From Sinorhizobium numidicum (GTDB taxonomy: Bacteria; Pseudomonadota; Alphaproteobacteria; Rhizobiales; Rhizobiaceae), in the NCBI RefSeq assembly GCF_029892045.1, contig NZ_CP120367.1, positions 682,001 to 746,000 of the forward strand: a stretch of DNA of 64,000 bases, written 5' to 3'. The notes beneath the pieces are model-generated. The model saw nothing but the letters and a program-made list of their open reading frames with translations. It did not search any database and was not told the origin of the DNA. Numbering within the stretch: position 1 is the first letter of the stretch; each line of letters opens with the position of its first letter. A program made the translations under genes and the position numbers. Positions 7,989-16,590 of the stretch are shown here, one piece after another.

Positions 7989-9584
7989 GTGCAATTCATG
8001 TTTGGAGACTACGTGCTCGATCCGGAGCGCCGGGAACTTACCTCGCGCATGCAAATCGTGGCTGTCGGGCCGCAGGTCTTCGACGTGCTGCTGCATCTCA
8101 TCCGGAACAGCGACCGCGTCGTCAGTAAGGACGAGCTGCTGCAGGCGGTATGGGGCGGCCGAATCGTCTCGGAATCGACCATCACCAGCCACATCAACGC
8201 AGTTCGCAAGGCAATCGGCGACAGCGGCGAGGGGCAGCGCCTGGTCCGGACGGTCGCGCGCAAAGGTTTCCGATTCGTCGGCGAGATCAAGCTCGGCGAG
8301 ATCGGGGACGCGCGACAGCCCGGCGCGCCAACCGTCATTGAATACGCCTCCAGCAAATCAGAGGGGCCGCCGTCCGGCCTCGCACTTCCAGACAAGCCTT
8401 CCATTACCGTCTTGCCCTTCCAGAACCTGAGCGGCGATCCGGAGCAGGATTATTTCGCTGACGGCGTGGTGGAGGATATCATCGCCGCCCTGTCGCGCAT
8501 CCGCTGGTTGTTCACCATCGCGCGCAATTCGAGCTTTACCTACAAGGGCCGTGCGGTGGACGTGAAGGAAGTGGGCCGCGAGCTTGGCGTGCGCTACGTG
8601 GTCGAAGGCAGCGTGCGCAAGTCCGGGAATAAGGTCCGCATGACCGGACAGCTCATCGATGCCACGACCGGCACTCATCTCTGGGCGGAGCGCTTTGAAG
8701 GCACGCTCGACGACATCTTTGAGCTGCAGGACCAGATGGCCGAAAGCGTCGTCGGCGCGATCTCACCGCAACTCGAACGCGCGGAGATCGAGCGCGCCAA
8801 GCGCAAGCCGACGGAGAGCCTGGACGCCTACGACTATTATCTTCGCGGCATGGCGAAGTTGCACAACGGAACGCGCGAAGCAATCGAGACGGCGCTCCCC
8901 TTGTTCTACAAGGCGATCGAGCTCGACCCCGAATTTGCGTCGGCCTATGCCGCGGCGGCATGGTGCCATTTCTGGCGCAAGTTAAACGGCTGGATGACCG
9001 AGCGGGCCCACGAGATCGCCGAGGGCGTGCGGCTGGCGCGGCTGGCAGTGGAACTCGGCCGGGACGATGCGGTCGCCCTGACGAGAGGCGGGCATGCGTT
9101 CGCCCATCTCGCCGGCGACCTCGACGGCGGCATCGCGTTGCTCGACAGGGCCGTGCTGCTCAATCCGAACCTCGCCACCGCCTGGTTCCTCGGCGGCGCC
9201 CTGCGCGCTCTCCGCGGCGAAACAGACGCCGCAATTGAGCACCTGGCGCATGCGGTTCGCCTGAGCCCGCTGGATCCGGAAATGTTCCGGATGCAGGTCG
9301 GGATGGCGCTGGCACATTTCTTCGCCGGGCGCTTCGATTCCGCCTCGGCCTGGGCGGAAAAGGCGCTCGGGAACCTACCCAGCCTGCTGGTAGCGGTCGC
9401 CCTGCTGGCGGCGAGCCATGCGCTTGCCGGGCGCATCGACGAAGCGCGGCAGGCGACACAGCGGCTGCGGGTACTCGATCCATCCTTACGCGTCTCCAAC
9501 CTCAAGGATTGGCTGCCAATCCACCGGCCCGAGGATCTCGCGCGGTTCGCCGATGGCCTGCGACTGGCTGGGCTGCCCGAATGA
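7989..9584 (+). CDS. Winged-helix DNA-binding protein with FlgO-like and TPR domains
   Basis: 531 residues in three parts. Residues 1-95 are an OmpR/CadC-type winged helix (SKDELLQAVWGGRIVSESTITSHINAVRKAIGD). Residues about 130-260 begin with the PSITVLPFQNLSGDPEQDYFADGV block typical of proteins formerly called adenylate cyclase-like. The rest is a TPR solenoid (YYLRGMAKLHNG onward). No transmembrane helix separates the first two parts, unlike CadC, and no cyclase domain is present, so it is probably a soluble transcription factor sensing through its TPRs. A GTG at 7989 is used because AGGGG lies 8 bases upstream; ATG 7998 is an alternative. It is divergent from the NmrA-like gene. Confidence 0.83.
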   Translation: MQFMFGDYVLDPERRELTSRMQIVAVGPQVFDVLLHLIRNSDRVVSKDELLQAVWGGRIVSESTITSHINAVRKAIGDSGEGQRLVRTVARKGFRFVGEIKLGEIGDARQPGAPTVIEYASSKSEGPPSGLALPDKPSITVLPFQNLSGDPEQDYFADGVVEDIIAALSRIRWLFTIARNSSFTYKGRAVDVKEVGRELGVRYVVEGSVRKSGNKVRMTGQLIDATTGTHLWAERFEGTLDDIFELQDQMAESVVGAISPQLERAEIERAKRKPTESLDAYDYYLRGMAKLHNGTREAIETALPLFYKAIELDPEFASAYAAAAWCHFWRKLNGWMTERAHEIAEGVRLARLAVELGRDDAVALTRGGHAFAHLAGDLDGGIALLDRAVLLNPNLATAWFLGGALRALRGETDAAIEHLAHAVRLSPLDPEMFRMQVGMALAHFFAGRFDSASAWAEKALGNLPSLLVAVALLAASHALAGRIDEARQATQRLRVLDPSLRVSNLKDWLPIHRPEDLARFADGLRLAGLPE

Positions 9585-9668
9585 CCGCGGCACTTTGCCG
9601 AAACAGGGGCGGCTTTGCGCCAAAAGACCATTGCCTCGCTGCGAGGAATGCAACAATCGGGAGGGACA

Positions 9669-9893
9669 ATGGCCATGCAAATGCTGCAGACCATCATCAA
9701 TCGGCTTGCCGAGAAACCGGTCCTGAACGTCATCGTCAAACACGAGAAACTCGCGCAGCCCCTAGCGGTTCGTGCCGTCGGCAGTGCGGAGGAAGCATGC
9801 GGTGAAGGGCAGGCATATATCGCCGCAGGGCATAGCCGCCGGCGAGCCAAAACACAAACGGGGCCTGCACTTCTAGCACAGGCCCCGTTCTAA
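9669..9893 (+). CDS. Small hypothetical protein
   Basis: 74-codon frame with a good ribosome site (GGGAGGGA) ahead of the ATG at 9669. The product starts MAMQMLQTIINRLAEKP and has no membrane segment or recognised family. Its last codons lie in the inverted repeat at 9857-9889 and the stop directly follows it, which suggests either that the hairpin is the gene's terminator or that the frame is accidental. It is not recognised, so confidence is low. Confidence 0.3.
   Translation: MAMQMLQTIINRLAEKPVLNVIVKHEKLAQPLAVRAVGSAEEACGEGQAYIAAGHSRRRAKTQTGPALLAQAPF
9857..9889. terminator. Perfect 11-bp inverted repeat, terminator-like
   Basis: AACGGGGCCTG (9857-9867) and CAGGCCCCGTT (9879-9889) are perfect reverse complements around an 11-base loop. 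The stem is GC-rich but only a weak T-run follows (CTAAATCGTTTC), so intrinsic termination is plausible but not assured. It stands downstream of the regulator at 7989-9584. Confidence 0.55.
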
Positions 9894-10126
9894 ATCGTTT
9901 CTGAAAAAATTTGGTTCTTGTAGGTATGTATCGCCGCGGCGACCCCCAAAAATTAGGGTGTCATCATCTTAGATCTATACGGACCTTGGTCCGGCGCACC
10001 GGTGAACTTCAATGGCCAAAGGTCTGATACATAGGTGGGAGTTAATCACTGGACGAGATCACGACGTCGCCACAGGGCAATCGAAAACGGGATCCGGGGT
10101 CATCTGAATGCCGAGATGCTAAAAGA
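9894..10126. other. Intergenic stretch with an operator-like dyad
   Basis: No gene is seen. The stretch contains GACCCCCAAAAATTAGGGTGTC (9941-9962; an imperfect dyad, CCC/GGG arms about an AT-rich centre) and a short GGACC/GGTCC hairpin near 9981. The dyad looks like a transcription factor site but I cannot assign the protein. Confidence 0.3.
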
Positions 10127-10541
10127 TTATTCCTGCTTTTTCACAGAGTTGATCCTTCCGCCGAGCGCCAGGCCGGCTGCCAGGCCGATAAAGCCAATAC
10201 CGGTTTCGCCGCGGCACGATCAAAATAGTCCACGAAAGCCGCCATTGATGCCGTGAAAATTGCGGTATTGAGGGGGGAATTGCTGTGCTGACGATCGAGC
10301 AAAAAAGTGAAAAGAACCGCCCAGAAGCAGCAAGCGAGATAATGTGTCAGGACCCCGACGCCGGTATGGGGAATATCAAGACGATCAGCGCGTGCCGCGC
10401 TTCTCCATGGACCCAGTGACTGGTTGCATTCAGGACTTGCCACAAAGACTTGTCTCGACGCCGCGCCAAGAGACACAAGACTGCGGCGCTCGTCGTGCCG
10501 GCCAGCAGACCACTCAGAACAATGTTTTTCGCGTTGCGCAT
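10127..10541 (-). pseudogene. Conserved small membrane protein gene broken by two frameshifts
   Basis: Three consecutive reading frames on the reverse strand together spell one protein. The first (from ATG 10541, ribosome site GGGAG) gives MRNAKNIVLSGLLAGTTSA and continues to about HGEARHA. The second continues from about DRLDIPHTGVGVLTHYLA through FTASMAAFVDYFDRAAAKP. The third gives GIGFIGLAAGLALGGRI and ends at the stop at 10127. The join gives the usual layout of a small rhizobial inner-membrane protein of unknown function (about 140 residues, four hydrophobic segments). Each shift moves one frame on, so two indels are needed; the gene should be inactive unless the sequence is in error. 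Confidence 0.65.
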
Positions 10542-10589
10542 TGTCGCTCCCGCGCAGAACAACTGCGGCACAGCTCAATCGTTCCTATT

Positions 10590-11324
10590 CTAGCGCACGA
10601 TGAGTTCGGCACGACCGCTTCGGAATACATGCCCGGTAAGGAATGACACGATCGCGGCCGCGATCTTGCTGCCGCCCTTTTCCGACGGCTCGATGGCGTT
10701 GGTAAAGTCGTCGTCCTCGTCGCAGATGACGCGAAGATCGATCAGTGGAACGCCACGTTCAGCGGCTGCCCGTGTGATACAGTCATTGAGGATCGAGAGC
10801 GCGGTTACCGCAATGCGCCTCTGGTCGGCGTCGGCATACCGGACGTCGTAGATCGAGCAGATGGCAGTCGGCAGCTTAGTGGCCAAAACAGCATCCAGTG
10901 TCGAGGCGTAGGCCGAGCAGAACTGCTCTCTTATTTCGGCTAGTCTTAGCAATGTGTCGGCGACCGAGCGCGAGGGAGCGTTCAAAACATCGGAAACGCC
11001 GAGCGCGTCATTTCCGCCCATGCTTACCACCAGATGAGTGGCGTCGGCCGGCAGGCGCTCCATCTGTCGGCGCACGTCTGCCATGACGCTGCCATCGACG
11101 GCGAGCAGCACGGCAGACCACCCTGGTGGAAGCTCGCGCGCGAGGTGAGCCAAAACATCCGCTCCGCGAGCAACGTAGGCGCGGTTGTCAAAAACCGAAT
11201 CCCCGAGAAGCGCAACCTTGTTGGTCATGGCGGTACCTCCGGCCAAAGTGGTTTGAATAGCCGCAGGTGCTGGCAAGGCGGCAGCCGCTAGCAAAAAGTT
11301 CCTGCGCGACATTGTGATTTTCAC
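10590..11324 (-). CDS. Exported SGNH/GDSL-type hydrolase
   Basis: About 244-residue protein. The N-terminus MSRRNFLLAAAALPAPAA carries twin arginines and a hydrophobic run, compatible with a Tat or Sec export signal. The hydrolase part opens with the GDSVFDN block (nucleophile Ser in G-D-S) and contains the GGND block III; the C-terminal D-x-x-H is not obvious, so activity is less certain. The start is placed at a GTG (11324) because GGAGGA stands 8 bases before it; an ATG four codons later (11312) is equally possible. Such enzymes act on esters or acyl groups; the substrate is unknown. It stands alone. Confidence 0.75.
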   Translation of the reverse strand: MKITMSRRNFLLAAAALPAPAAIQTTLAGGTAMTNKVALLGDSVFDNRAYVARGADVLAHLARELPPGWSAVLLAVDGSVMADVRRQMERLPADATHLVVSMGGNDALGVSDVLNAPSRSVADTLLRLAEIREQFCSAYASTLDAVLATKLPTAICSIYDVRYADADQRRIAVTALSILNDCITRAAAERGVPLIDLRVICDEDDDFTNAIEPSEKGGSKIAAAIVSFLTGHVFRSGRAELIVR

Positions 11325-11593
11325 CCAGACTCTCCTCCAAGCGGCCTCACTGATATAGCTAGCGGGGAGGGGCGCAAACTCAACGTTACTCCGGTACCAT
11401 CGGTTCAAAGCGATCGAGGCGTCGATACGTCTGCTCGCCTTCGACGTGCCGACGATAGAAGCTTGCAGGCGGTTCGGTACGCTGCATGCTCGCCGGCATC
11501 CATTTATCGCGGCAGGAAAGCGTGAACACGCAGGCGCTTTACGCCGCCATGTCCGACCGGTAGAACCAGCTCATCGAAGCAAAGGTATTGAAA

Positions 11594-12397
11594 ATGCCGC
11601 AATCGCGCCCCGTCTACAGTTTCAATAACATCATCGTCCGCGCGCCTTCACAGTCCGTCGTCAACGGGTTGCGCGCCGCCGACCGCGGAAGTCCAACCTT
11701 CGAGGGCGTGAAGGCGGAACATGACGGTTATGTCGCAGCGATGAAGGATGCGGGCGTGAAGGTCACCGTACTGCCGGCGCTCGAAGCCTTCCCGGATTCG
11801 ATCTTCGTCGAGGATCCGGCGCTCGTCTTCACCGAAGGCGCGATCCTGCTGCGTCCAGGCGCAGCCACACGCATGAAAGAAACCGCGGAGATCGAACCGA
11901 CGCTGCGGCAGATGTTCGAGGCCGTTCTCGACCTGCCGGGCACGGGCTACGCCGATGGCGGCGACGTGCTGACGACGAGCGAAAGCGTGATGATCGGGCT
12001 CTCGGCGCGAACCGACAGGGCGGGCGCGGAAGCGCTCCGAGGCTGCCTTGACAAGCTCGGCCGCAAGACCGAGATCGTCGCGACGCCGGAGGGCGTTCTC
12101 CACTTCAAGACCGATTGCTCGCTCCTCGACGACGAGACCATGTTGTCGACCGGCCGCCTCGCGCGCTCGGGCGCCTTCAAGAAGTTCAAGCAGATGATCA
12201 TTCCGGAAGGCGAGGAGCCGGCAGCCAACGCCCTTCGCGTCAACGACGTCGTCATGGTCGGTTCGGACTTCCCGCGGACGATCGAGATGCTCGACAAAGC
12301 CGGCTACAAGGTCGTGCCGCTGAAGACGACGGAAATCGGCAAGATCGATGCGGGCCTTTCCTGCATGTCGCTGAGGTGGTTCAGCAATACGAGCTGA
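11594..12397 (+). CDS. N(G),N(G)-dimethylarginine dimethylaminohydrolase (DDAH)
   Basis: 267-residue member of the amidinotransferase/arginine deiminase superfamily, DDAH branch, which hydrolyses methylated arginines to citrulline and methylamines. Visible landmarks are FPDSIFVEDPALV (residues 67-78, with D74), the YADGGDVL motif (119-126), H170 with D174 in VLHFKTDCS, and the nucleophile C257 in DAGLSCMSLR. The catalytic Cys-His pair is complete. The final residues WFSNTS lie just after the catalytic block, about where family members end. The start uses ATG 11594, with AAAGG upstream. No arginine-degradation genes are adjacent. Confidence 0.88.
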   Translation: MPQSRPVYSFNNIIVRAPSQSVVNGLRAADRGSPTFEGVKAEHDGYVAAMKDAGVKVTVLPALEAFPDSIFVEDPALVFTEGAILLRPGAATRMKETAEIEPTLRQMFEAVLDLPGTGYADGGDVLTTSESVMIGLSARTDRAGAEALRGCLDKLGRKTEIVATPEGVLHFKTDCSLLDDETMLSTGRLARSGAFKKFKQMIIPEGEEPAANALRVNDVVMVGSDFPRTIEMLDKAGYKVVPLKTTEIGKIDAGLSCMSLRWFSNTS

Positions 12398-12424
12398 TCC
12401 GGAGCCCAGCCTTGGGATGATTCG

Positions 12425-12795
12425 CCGCTCGACGGCGCCATGACCGGCGTCTCCACACACTCGGCAGTAATCGGCGTCCAGCGTGATGATGAAATCAGGG
12501 ACCTGGCCGAACCACTGCTTCACCTGCTCTTCCCGGGCGCGGGACCACTTGCCCATCGTGCCTTGCGGAGATCCTGTCTCGCACTGGCCGATGATGCGGC
12601 GGCCCTTGCGGCTGTTCTCGACGACAGTCCAGAGGAAGCCGATTTCGGCGTGCGGTAAGTGCGCGTGCTCCGGATTGTGGAGCGGAGAGGATGGTCGAGG
12701 AAGATTGCCTCTATCCATTCGGGCGTGTATTCGGCCGGAACGAAGGCCGGGGAGTCGATGTCGTCGAAAATCGAGGATGGCAGTTGAGGGCGCAT
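12425..12795 (-). pseudogene. Remnant of a phage/plasmid putative metallopeptidase gene
   Basis: Two reverse-strand frames join to one protein. The frame from ATG 12795 reads MRPQLPSSIFDDIDSPAFV and on to about EWIEAIFLDHPL; after a frameshift near 12690 the next frame continues with PHAEIGFLWTVVEN, KGRRIIGQCE, GKWSRAREEQV and FGQVPDFIITLDADYC. This is the usual order in phage-borne putative metallopeptidases (PhageMetallopep type), from my memory of the family. The sequence stops being recognisable at DADYC, before the zinc-binding HExxH helix, so the copy is both frameshifted and truncated. It points to a decayed mobile element here. Confidence 0.6.
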
Positions 12796-13273
12796 CAAGG
12801 TGAAAGACGTAAGAGGTGGAAACGTGGGAGCCCGCATGCTAGGTCGACTTTCATCTTCACCCAGTCCCAAGCACTTGAGAGTTAAGCCGCATGACCGATT
12901 GCCCGAGCTTTAGAGTGTCCAAAGGCATCTACGCGGACCCGGAGACTTTGATTGCGACCGAGGCGCTTGTCTGGAGTCGGCAGTAATCGATAAGGAGGGC
13001 TTGGTCTGTGATCCGTGGGGCTTGGAGGCGATTCGGTTGAGCCTCAGTCGTGAATACGGCGACCGAGTGCCCAAGATCATCGTCTTCAAGGCGCCAAATG
13101 ACCTCCCGCAGACGTTCCCCAGCTTATGAGGCTGGCGAGCTACCGGGCTGCTCTAATTGACCTCGCCGAACATCGAGGATGGCGGTTTCGGCCTCATCTA
13201 ATTGCCTTGCCTTTGGACAATGGTTGCGTAAACCTTTCATGCCCTGCATCTTTTGAACTGGCATGTGAAACCA
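12796..13273. other. Degenerate stretch without a recognisable gene
   Basis: About 480 bases with only short frames. Two pieces look like former coding sequence on the plus strand (a 31-codon frame from ATG 12890, and a frame near 13010-13128 with GLEAIRLSLSREYGDRVPK), but neither has a ribosome site or known family. It probably belongs to the same decayed segment as the metallopeptidase remnant. Confidence 0.35.
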
Positions 13274-13579
13274 ATGAGCAACAAAATTTTTGAGACTTTG
13301 ACCGGCATGTACTTCACCGTCGACGATCCCGATGGAAGTTACGGCACTGGTCAAGTTATTCGTCTCGCTGCCGAAGGGATCTATTTCGTTCGCTTCGACG
13401 GCAACGAGGTGACGCTGCCACTAGAACTCGTATCCATCGGGGAGATGTTGCAGACCACCGACGAAGACTACAAGCTCTGGCGGTTCTTCGACACTATCGA
13501 GGAAAGAGACAAGTGGATCGAATGGCTAGACGCGCCGTCTAAGCCGCGGGTCATCTCGCTTGTGAAGCCGACCAAGTAA
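13274..13579 (+). CDS. Hypothetical protein, 101 residues
   Basis: Plus-strand frame with natural-looking protein composition (acidic, with aromatic residues): MSNKIFETLTGMYFTVDDPD near the start, a GQVIRLAAEGIYFVRFDG beta-rich middle and the acidic segment EERDKWIEWLD near the end. No signal peptide or membrane segment. I do not recognise a family. ATG 13274 is chosen over a TTG at 13253; no strong ribosome site is visible for either. It sits among remnants of a decayed element. Confidence 0.55.
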   Translation: MSNKIFETLTGMYFTVDDPDGSYGTGQVIRLAAEGIYFVRFDGNEVTLPLELVSIGEMLQTTDEDYKLWRFFDTIEERDKWIEWLDAPSKPRVISLVKPTK

Positions 13580-13784
13580 CGCCTCGCGACTAGTACCGCA
13601 GAAGCCGACAGCCGCGAAGGCGCGAAATCCCCTAAAATTTAACGGTATTGTCATGCCGCTGTGGCAAGGTTCGTCGCGTATTGAGGAGAATGGCTCATTT
13701 TAGCTGCAATTTAGAGCAGGGCTTTGCAGAGATTGCGGGGCCCTGCTTGTAGCGAGCCGGGGGAGTGTGCCTGCGCTGCTGAAT
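13580..13784. other. Intergenic, nothing recognised
   Basis: About 200 bases between the hypothetical gene and the tRNA-like sequence. It includes AT-rich TAAAATTTAACGG, but I see no gene, hairpin or promoter I would defend. Confidence 0.4.
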
Positions 13785-13861
13785 TGGTTGCAAGCCCCGG
13801 GAATCGAATCCGGTCTTTCGTGGTTATGAGCCACGCGGCTTACCAGTTGCCCTGCGTGCGT
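13785..13861 (-). pseudogene. Degenerate tRNA-Met(CAT)-like sequence
   Basis: On the reverse strand an intact anticodon arm is present: stem CGTGG, loop CTCATAA, stem CCACG, giving anticodon CAT (13826-13828). It is flanked by a D-arm (GGGC..GGTAA..GCC), a T-loop TTCGATT and a 3' CCA-like end. The T-stem has an A-C mismatch at its closing pair and the acceptor arms (ACGCACG and GGCTTGC region) pair poorly, so this is probably a decayed tRNA gene, perhaps a remnant integration site or a phage-borne tRNA. Confidence 0.4.
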
Positions 13862-13966
13862 AATGATGTGGCTTGGTTTAGACAAAATTAACCAAGACAG
13901 GGATCAGTGGAGTTTTCTCCTGATGGCTGCCCCGCTTTGCTCACATTCACCTCACCAAGATGCAGG

Positions 13967-14098
13967 ATGGATACAGCGGGAACAGCCTTTCTGGCGCTCA
14001 TATGCATCCTCGTCGCGATCGTGATGAGCATTTTGGCGTTCGATCCAGCAACTGAGGCGCCACCCACCAGACCGGCAATGGTCCCGGCCAACTACTAG
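13967..14098 (+). CDS. Possible small single-pass membrane protein
   Basis: 43-codon frame beginning MDTAGTAFLALICILVAIVM, i.e. one strongly hydrophobic helix (about residues 6-25) followed by a short polar, proline-rich tail. The ribosome site is weak (GCAGG directly before the ATG). Short hydrophobic proteins like this are common in rhizobia but I recognise no family. Confidence 0.35.
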   Translation: MDTAGTAFLALICILVAIVMSILAFDPATEAPPTRPAMVPANY

Positions 14099-14400
14099 GC
14101 CTTCAAGGAGCCAACCTACCCGGGTTGGTTACGCCATGATCCAGCAAGACCTCGACGGATGACGAACAAGCGTTCTCGCTAGTCCCCGCAGCTCAACTCG
14201 ATGCGTCCGTCAAAGCGGCGAGTACATCCGGCGCTTTGATATTCAGTTGCCCTTGAAGGGGACGGTGCCTGATACCCGGCCATCATTCGCAGCGAACTCC
14301 GAGAAAGGGTCGGAGGCGTTCGCCGCCGGTCCGTGGCGCCCGTACAATCGCTGATTCGCTACACACAAGGGGCGAATTGGATGCAAAACCGCACACTGCG
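14099..14400. other. Intergenic, nothing recognised
   Basis: About 300 bases before the convergent 3' end of the flavin oxidoreductase. I see no gene, clear hairpin or repeat. Confidence 0.4.
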
Positions 14401-15777
14401 CTAAGTTGCAGGCGACAGATCGCCGAACACGGTCGGAATCAGTTCCGATACCGTCGGGTGGATGTGCACGGCGCGGGTGATCGTCGTATAAGGTCTCTTT
14501 GCATACATGACGTCGAGGATGCTCTGGATCGCCTCGTCGCCCCCCGTGCCGAGGATCGAGGCGCCCAAGATTTCCTTGGTATCGGCATCGACGATCACCT
14601 TCATGAAGCCTTGTGTCTCGCCCTTCTCGACGGCGCGGCCGACCCGCGTCATAGGCCGGGTGCCGATCAGCAGCTTGCGGCCGCTCTTGCGGGCCTCGGT
14701 CTCGGTCATTCCTGCGCGACCGAGCGGCGGGTCGATATAAAGCGCATAGGCCAGGATTCGGTCGGTGACCCGGCGCGTATCGTTGTCGAGCAGGTCCGCG
14801 GCAACGATCTCGAAATCATTATACGCGGTGTGCGTAAAGGCGCCGTGGCCGTTGCACTCGCCCATCGCGAAAATATGCGGCACGTTCGTGCGGAGGAAAT
14901 CGTCGACCTCTATATAGCCGCGAGCATCGGTTTTCACGCCAGCCTTGTCGAGCCCGAGGTCGTCCGTGTTGGGACGGCGGCCGGTGGCGAGCAGCACATG
15001 AGAGCCGATGACCTCCGGTGGCCCTGAGGTGCAATCGACGCCGGCAGCAATCCCATCTTCATGCTTGGCGAAGCGAATGCATTCCGCATTCAGCCGGACA
15101 TGGATGCCTTCCTCTTCGAGAATCGCACGAATGGTGTCGGAGACGTCCGGGTCTTCCCGCGCGATCAGTCGCGGACCCTTTTCGATTACAGTTATTTTGG
15201 AGCCGAAGCGCCGGAACATCTGAGCGAATTCGAGCCCTATATAGCTGCCGCCGATGATTACGAGATGTTCCGGAAGCTCTGTGAGATCCATTATCGAGCT
15301 ATTGGTGAAATAGGAAACCTCGTCCACACCCGAAAAATCTGGCACCGCCGCACGTGCACCGGTGTTGAGAAAGATCTGCTCTCCGGAAATCAGTTCCTCG
15401 CCTATGCGGATTTCGGTCGGGCTTTCGAAGCGGGCGTGGGCTTCGAAGACAGTGCAGTTCTTCATCCCCTTGAGCCAGCTCTCGACGCCGGAACGGGCAT
15501 CGAGGCGGACCTTCTCCTTCCGCGCCATGACCCGAGCGAAATCGACGGAGACGGCACCGACCGCCATGCCGTATTCGGCGCCACGGCGGGCGGTATGGAT
15601 CGCATAGGCGCTCGCGACCATCGCCTTGGTCGGCATGCAGCCGGTATTGACGCAGGTGCCGCCGAAGAGTTTGCGCTCTACGAGGGCGACGGATTTGCCG
15701 GCAGCCGTAAGCCGCCCGGCGAGGGATGGTCCGGCCTGGCCGGCGCCAATGATGATTGCATCGAAATGTTTGCTCAT
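14401..15777 (-). CDS. FAD-dependent pyridine nucleotide-disulfide oxidoreductase (MerA/lipoamide dehydrogenase-like)
   Basis: 458-residue class I flavin disulfide reductase. In order: FAD-binding GAGQAG (residues 11-16), redox pair C42-VNTG-C47 in GGTCVNTGCMPTKA, NAD(P)-binding GGSYIGLEFA near residue 175, second FAD motif with IFAMGECNG, and the C-terminal dimer domain with IHPTVSELIPT supplying the catalytic His. It is often called mercuric reductase-like, but it lacks the N-terminal HMA domain and the C-terminal cysteine pair that binds Hg(II), so mercury reduction is unlikely. It overlaps the DUF4126 gene by four bases (ATGA), so the two are cotranscribed. Confidence 0.88.
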   Translation of the reverse strand: MSKHFDAIIIGAGQAGPSLAGRLTAAGKSVALVERKLFGGTCVNTGCMPTKAMVASAYAIHTARRGAEYGMAVGAVSVDFARVMARKEKVRLDARSGVESWLKGMKNCTVFEAHARFESPTEIRIGEELISGEQIFLNTGARAAVPDFSGVDEVSYFTNSSIMDLTELPEHLVIIGGSYIGLEFAQMFRRFGSKITVIEKGPRLIAREDPDVSDTIRAILEEEGIHVRLNAECIRFAKHEDGIAAGVDCTSGPPEVIGSHVLLATGRRPNTDDLGLDKAGVKTDARGYIEVDDFLRTNVPHIFAMGECNGHGAFTHTAYNDFEIVAADLLDNDTRRVTDRILAYALYIDPPLGRAGMTETEARKSGRKLLIGTRPMTRVGRAVEKGETQGFMKVIVDADTKEILGASILGTGGDEAIQSILDVMYAKRPYTTITRAVHIHPTVSELIPTVFGDLSPAT

Positions 15778-16235
15778 GATGACACCACCCAGACCGCCAG
15801 CAGAATGGCGACGAGATCTTCGAGAAGGGCGATCGGCAGGTCCTTGCCGCCGATGGCCGCGACGAGACGCTTGCGTGCTTCATAGCCGCCGAGCGTGCCG
15901 ATGACAGCTCCGATTACGCCGGCAACCGCGCCGCCGGTAAGCGAGCCGCCGGCGGTGCCGATCACTGCACCACAGAAGCCACCGCTCACGACGCGCGCGC
16001 CGAATTGCTGCGGAACCTTGCGGCTCGGTGTGCTTGGAAGCTGGTCGGTGACATATTCCACTAACGCCAGAAGACCGAAAATATAAGGCGTGAAACGGTA
16101 GCCCATGAAGGCCGCCCAACTATTCGCGACGGGCAGCCAGCCGGCCGCGGCCGCAATGCTGACAGCAGCGGGCGCCGTCATTGCCCGCAGACCTGCCACG
16201 ACGCCGATGAGAAGCGCAAGAACATAGATGGACAT
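15774..16235 (-). CDS. DUF4126 family membrane protein
   Basis: 153-residue hydrophobic protein with about four membrane segments and a glycine-rich C-terminal half (GGAVAGVIGAVIGTLGGYEARK), typical of DUF4126. The start MSIYVLALLIGVVAGLRAMT contains the family's GLRAMTAPA stretch. Its function is unknown. The stop overlaps the start of the flavin oxidoreductase, so the pair forms an operon and the membrane protein may serve the redox enzyme. Confidence 0.82.
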   Translation of the reverse strand: MSIYVLALLIGVVAGLRAMTAPAAVSIAAAAGWLPVANSWAAFMGYRFTPYIFGLLALVEYVTDQLPSTPSRKVPQQFGARVVSGGFCGAVIGTAGGSLTGGAVAGVIGAVIGTLGGYEARKRLVAAIGGKDLPIALLEDLVAILLAVWVVSS

Positions 16236-16590
16236 GCATCCCCCCGACCGGTTTCCAAAAGATAGTGCGAGCGGCGGTCCGAAAGAGCGTCTTTCTCAGC
16301 GGTCTCGGATCATGCTGGCATCGCAAAATGAAGCAGCAGCGGATCGATGTATTATGGCCCCGAGAAAAAAACGGGCTGCAGTGGGGCCGGATGAAAGAGT
16401 GGCCGACTTCAGCCCCGATTGCAACGTCCTTGAGGAGACAACTTCACCCTCGGCCACGAGGACTTCGATCGGAGGTCGTGATCTGCCTACCGTTCTGTTT
16501 TTCACCAAAGCCTGCCATATATGGAATGGCTTACCTGCACGCAGCGGAAAATCCGTGATCAAACTGCGAGATCAATCGAGGGAGACAATC
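16236..16590. other. Upstream region of the osmolyte importer
   Basis: About 355 bases between divergent genes. The frame of the next gene is open throughout but lacks the signal peptide and start context, so it is read as leader. I expect the promoters for both directions here but see no convincing -35/-10 pair. Confidence 0.4.

Noticed and set aside
11648..12718. 356-codon reverse frame across the DDAH gene
   Set aside because: Only its first part (about 12470-12690) is meaningful, as part of the metallopeptidase remnant; the rest is antisense to DDAH.
14401..15777. Mercuric reductase
   Set aside because: The redox pair is present but Hg-binding cysteines at the C-terminus and an HMA domain are absent, and no mer genes adjoin.
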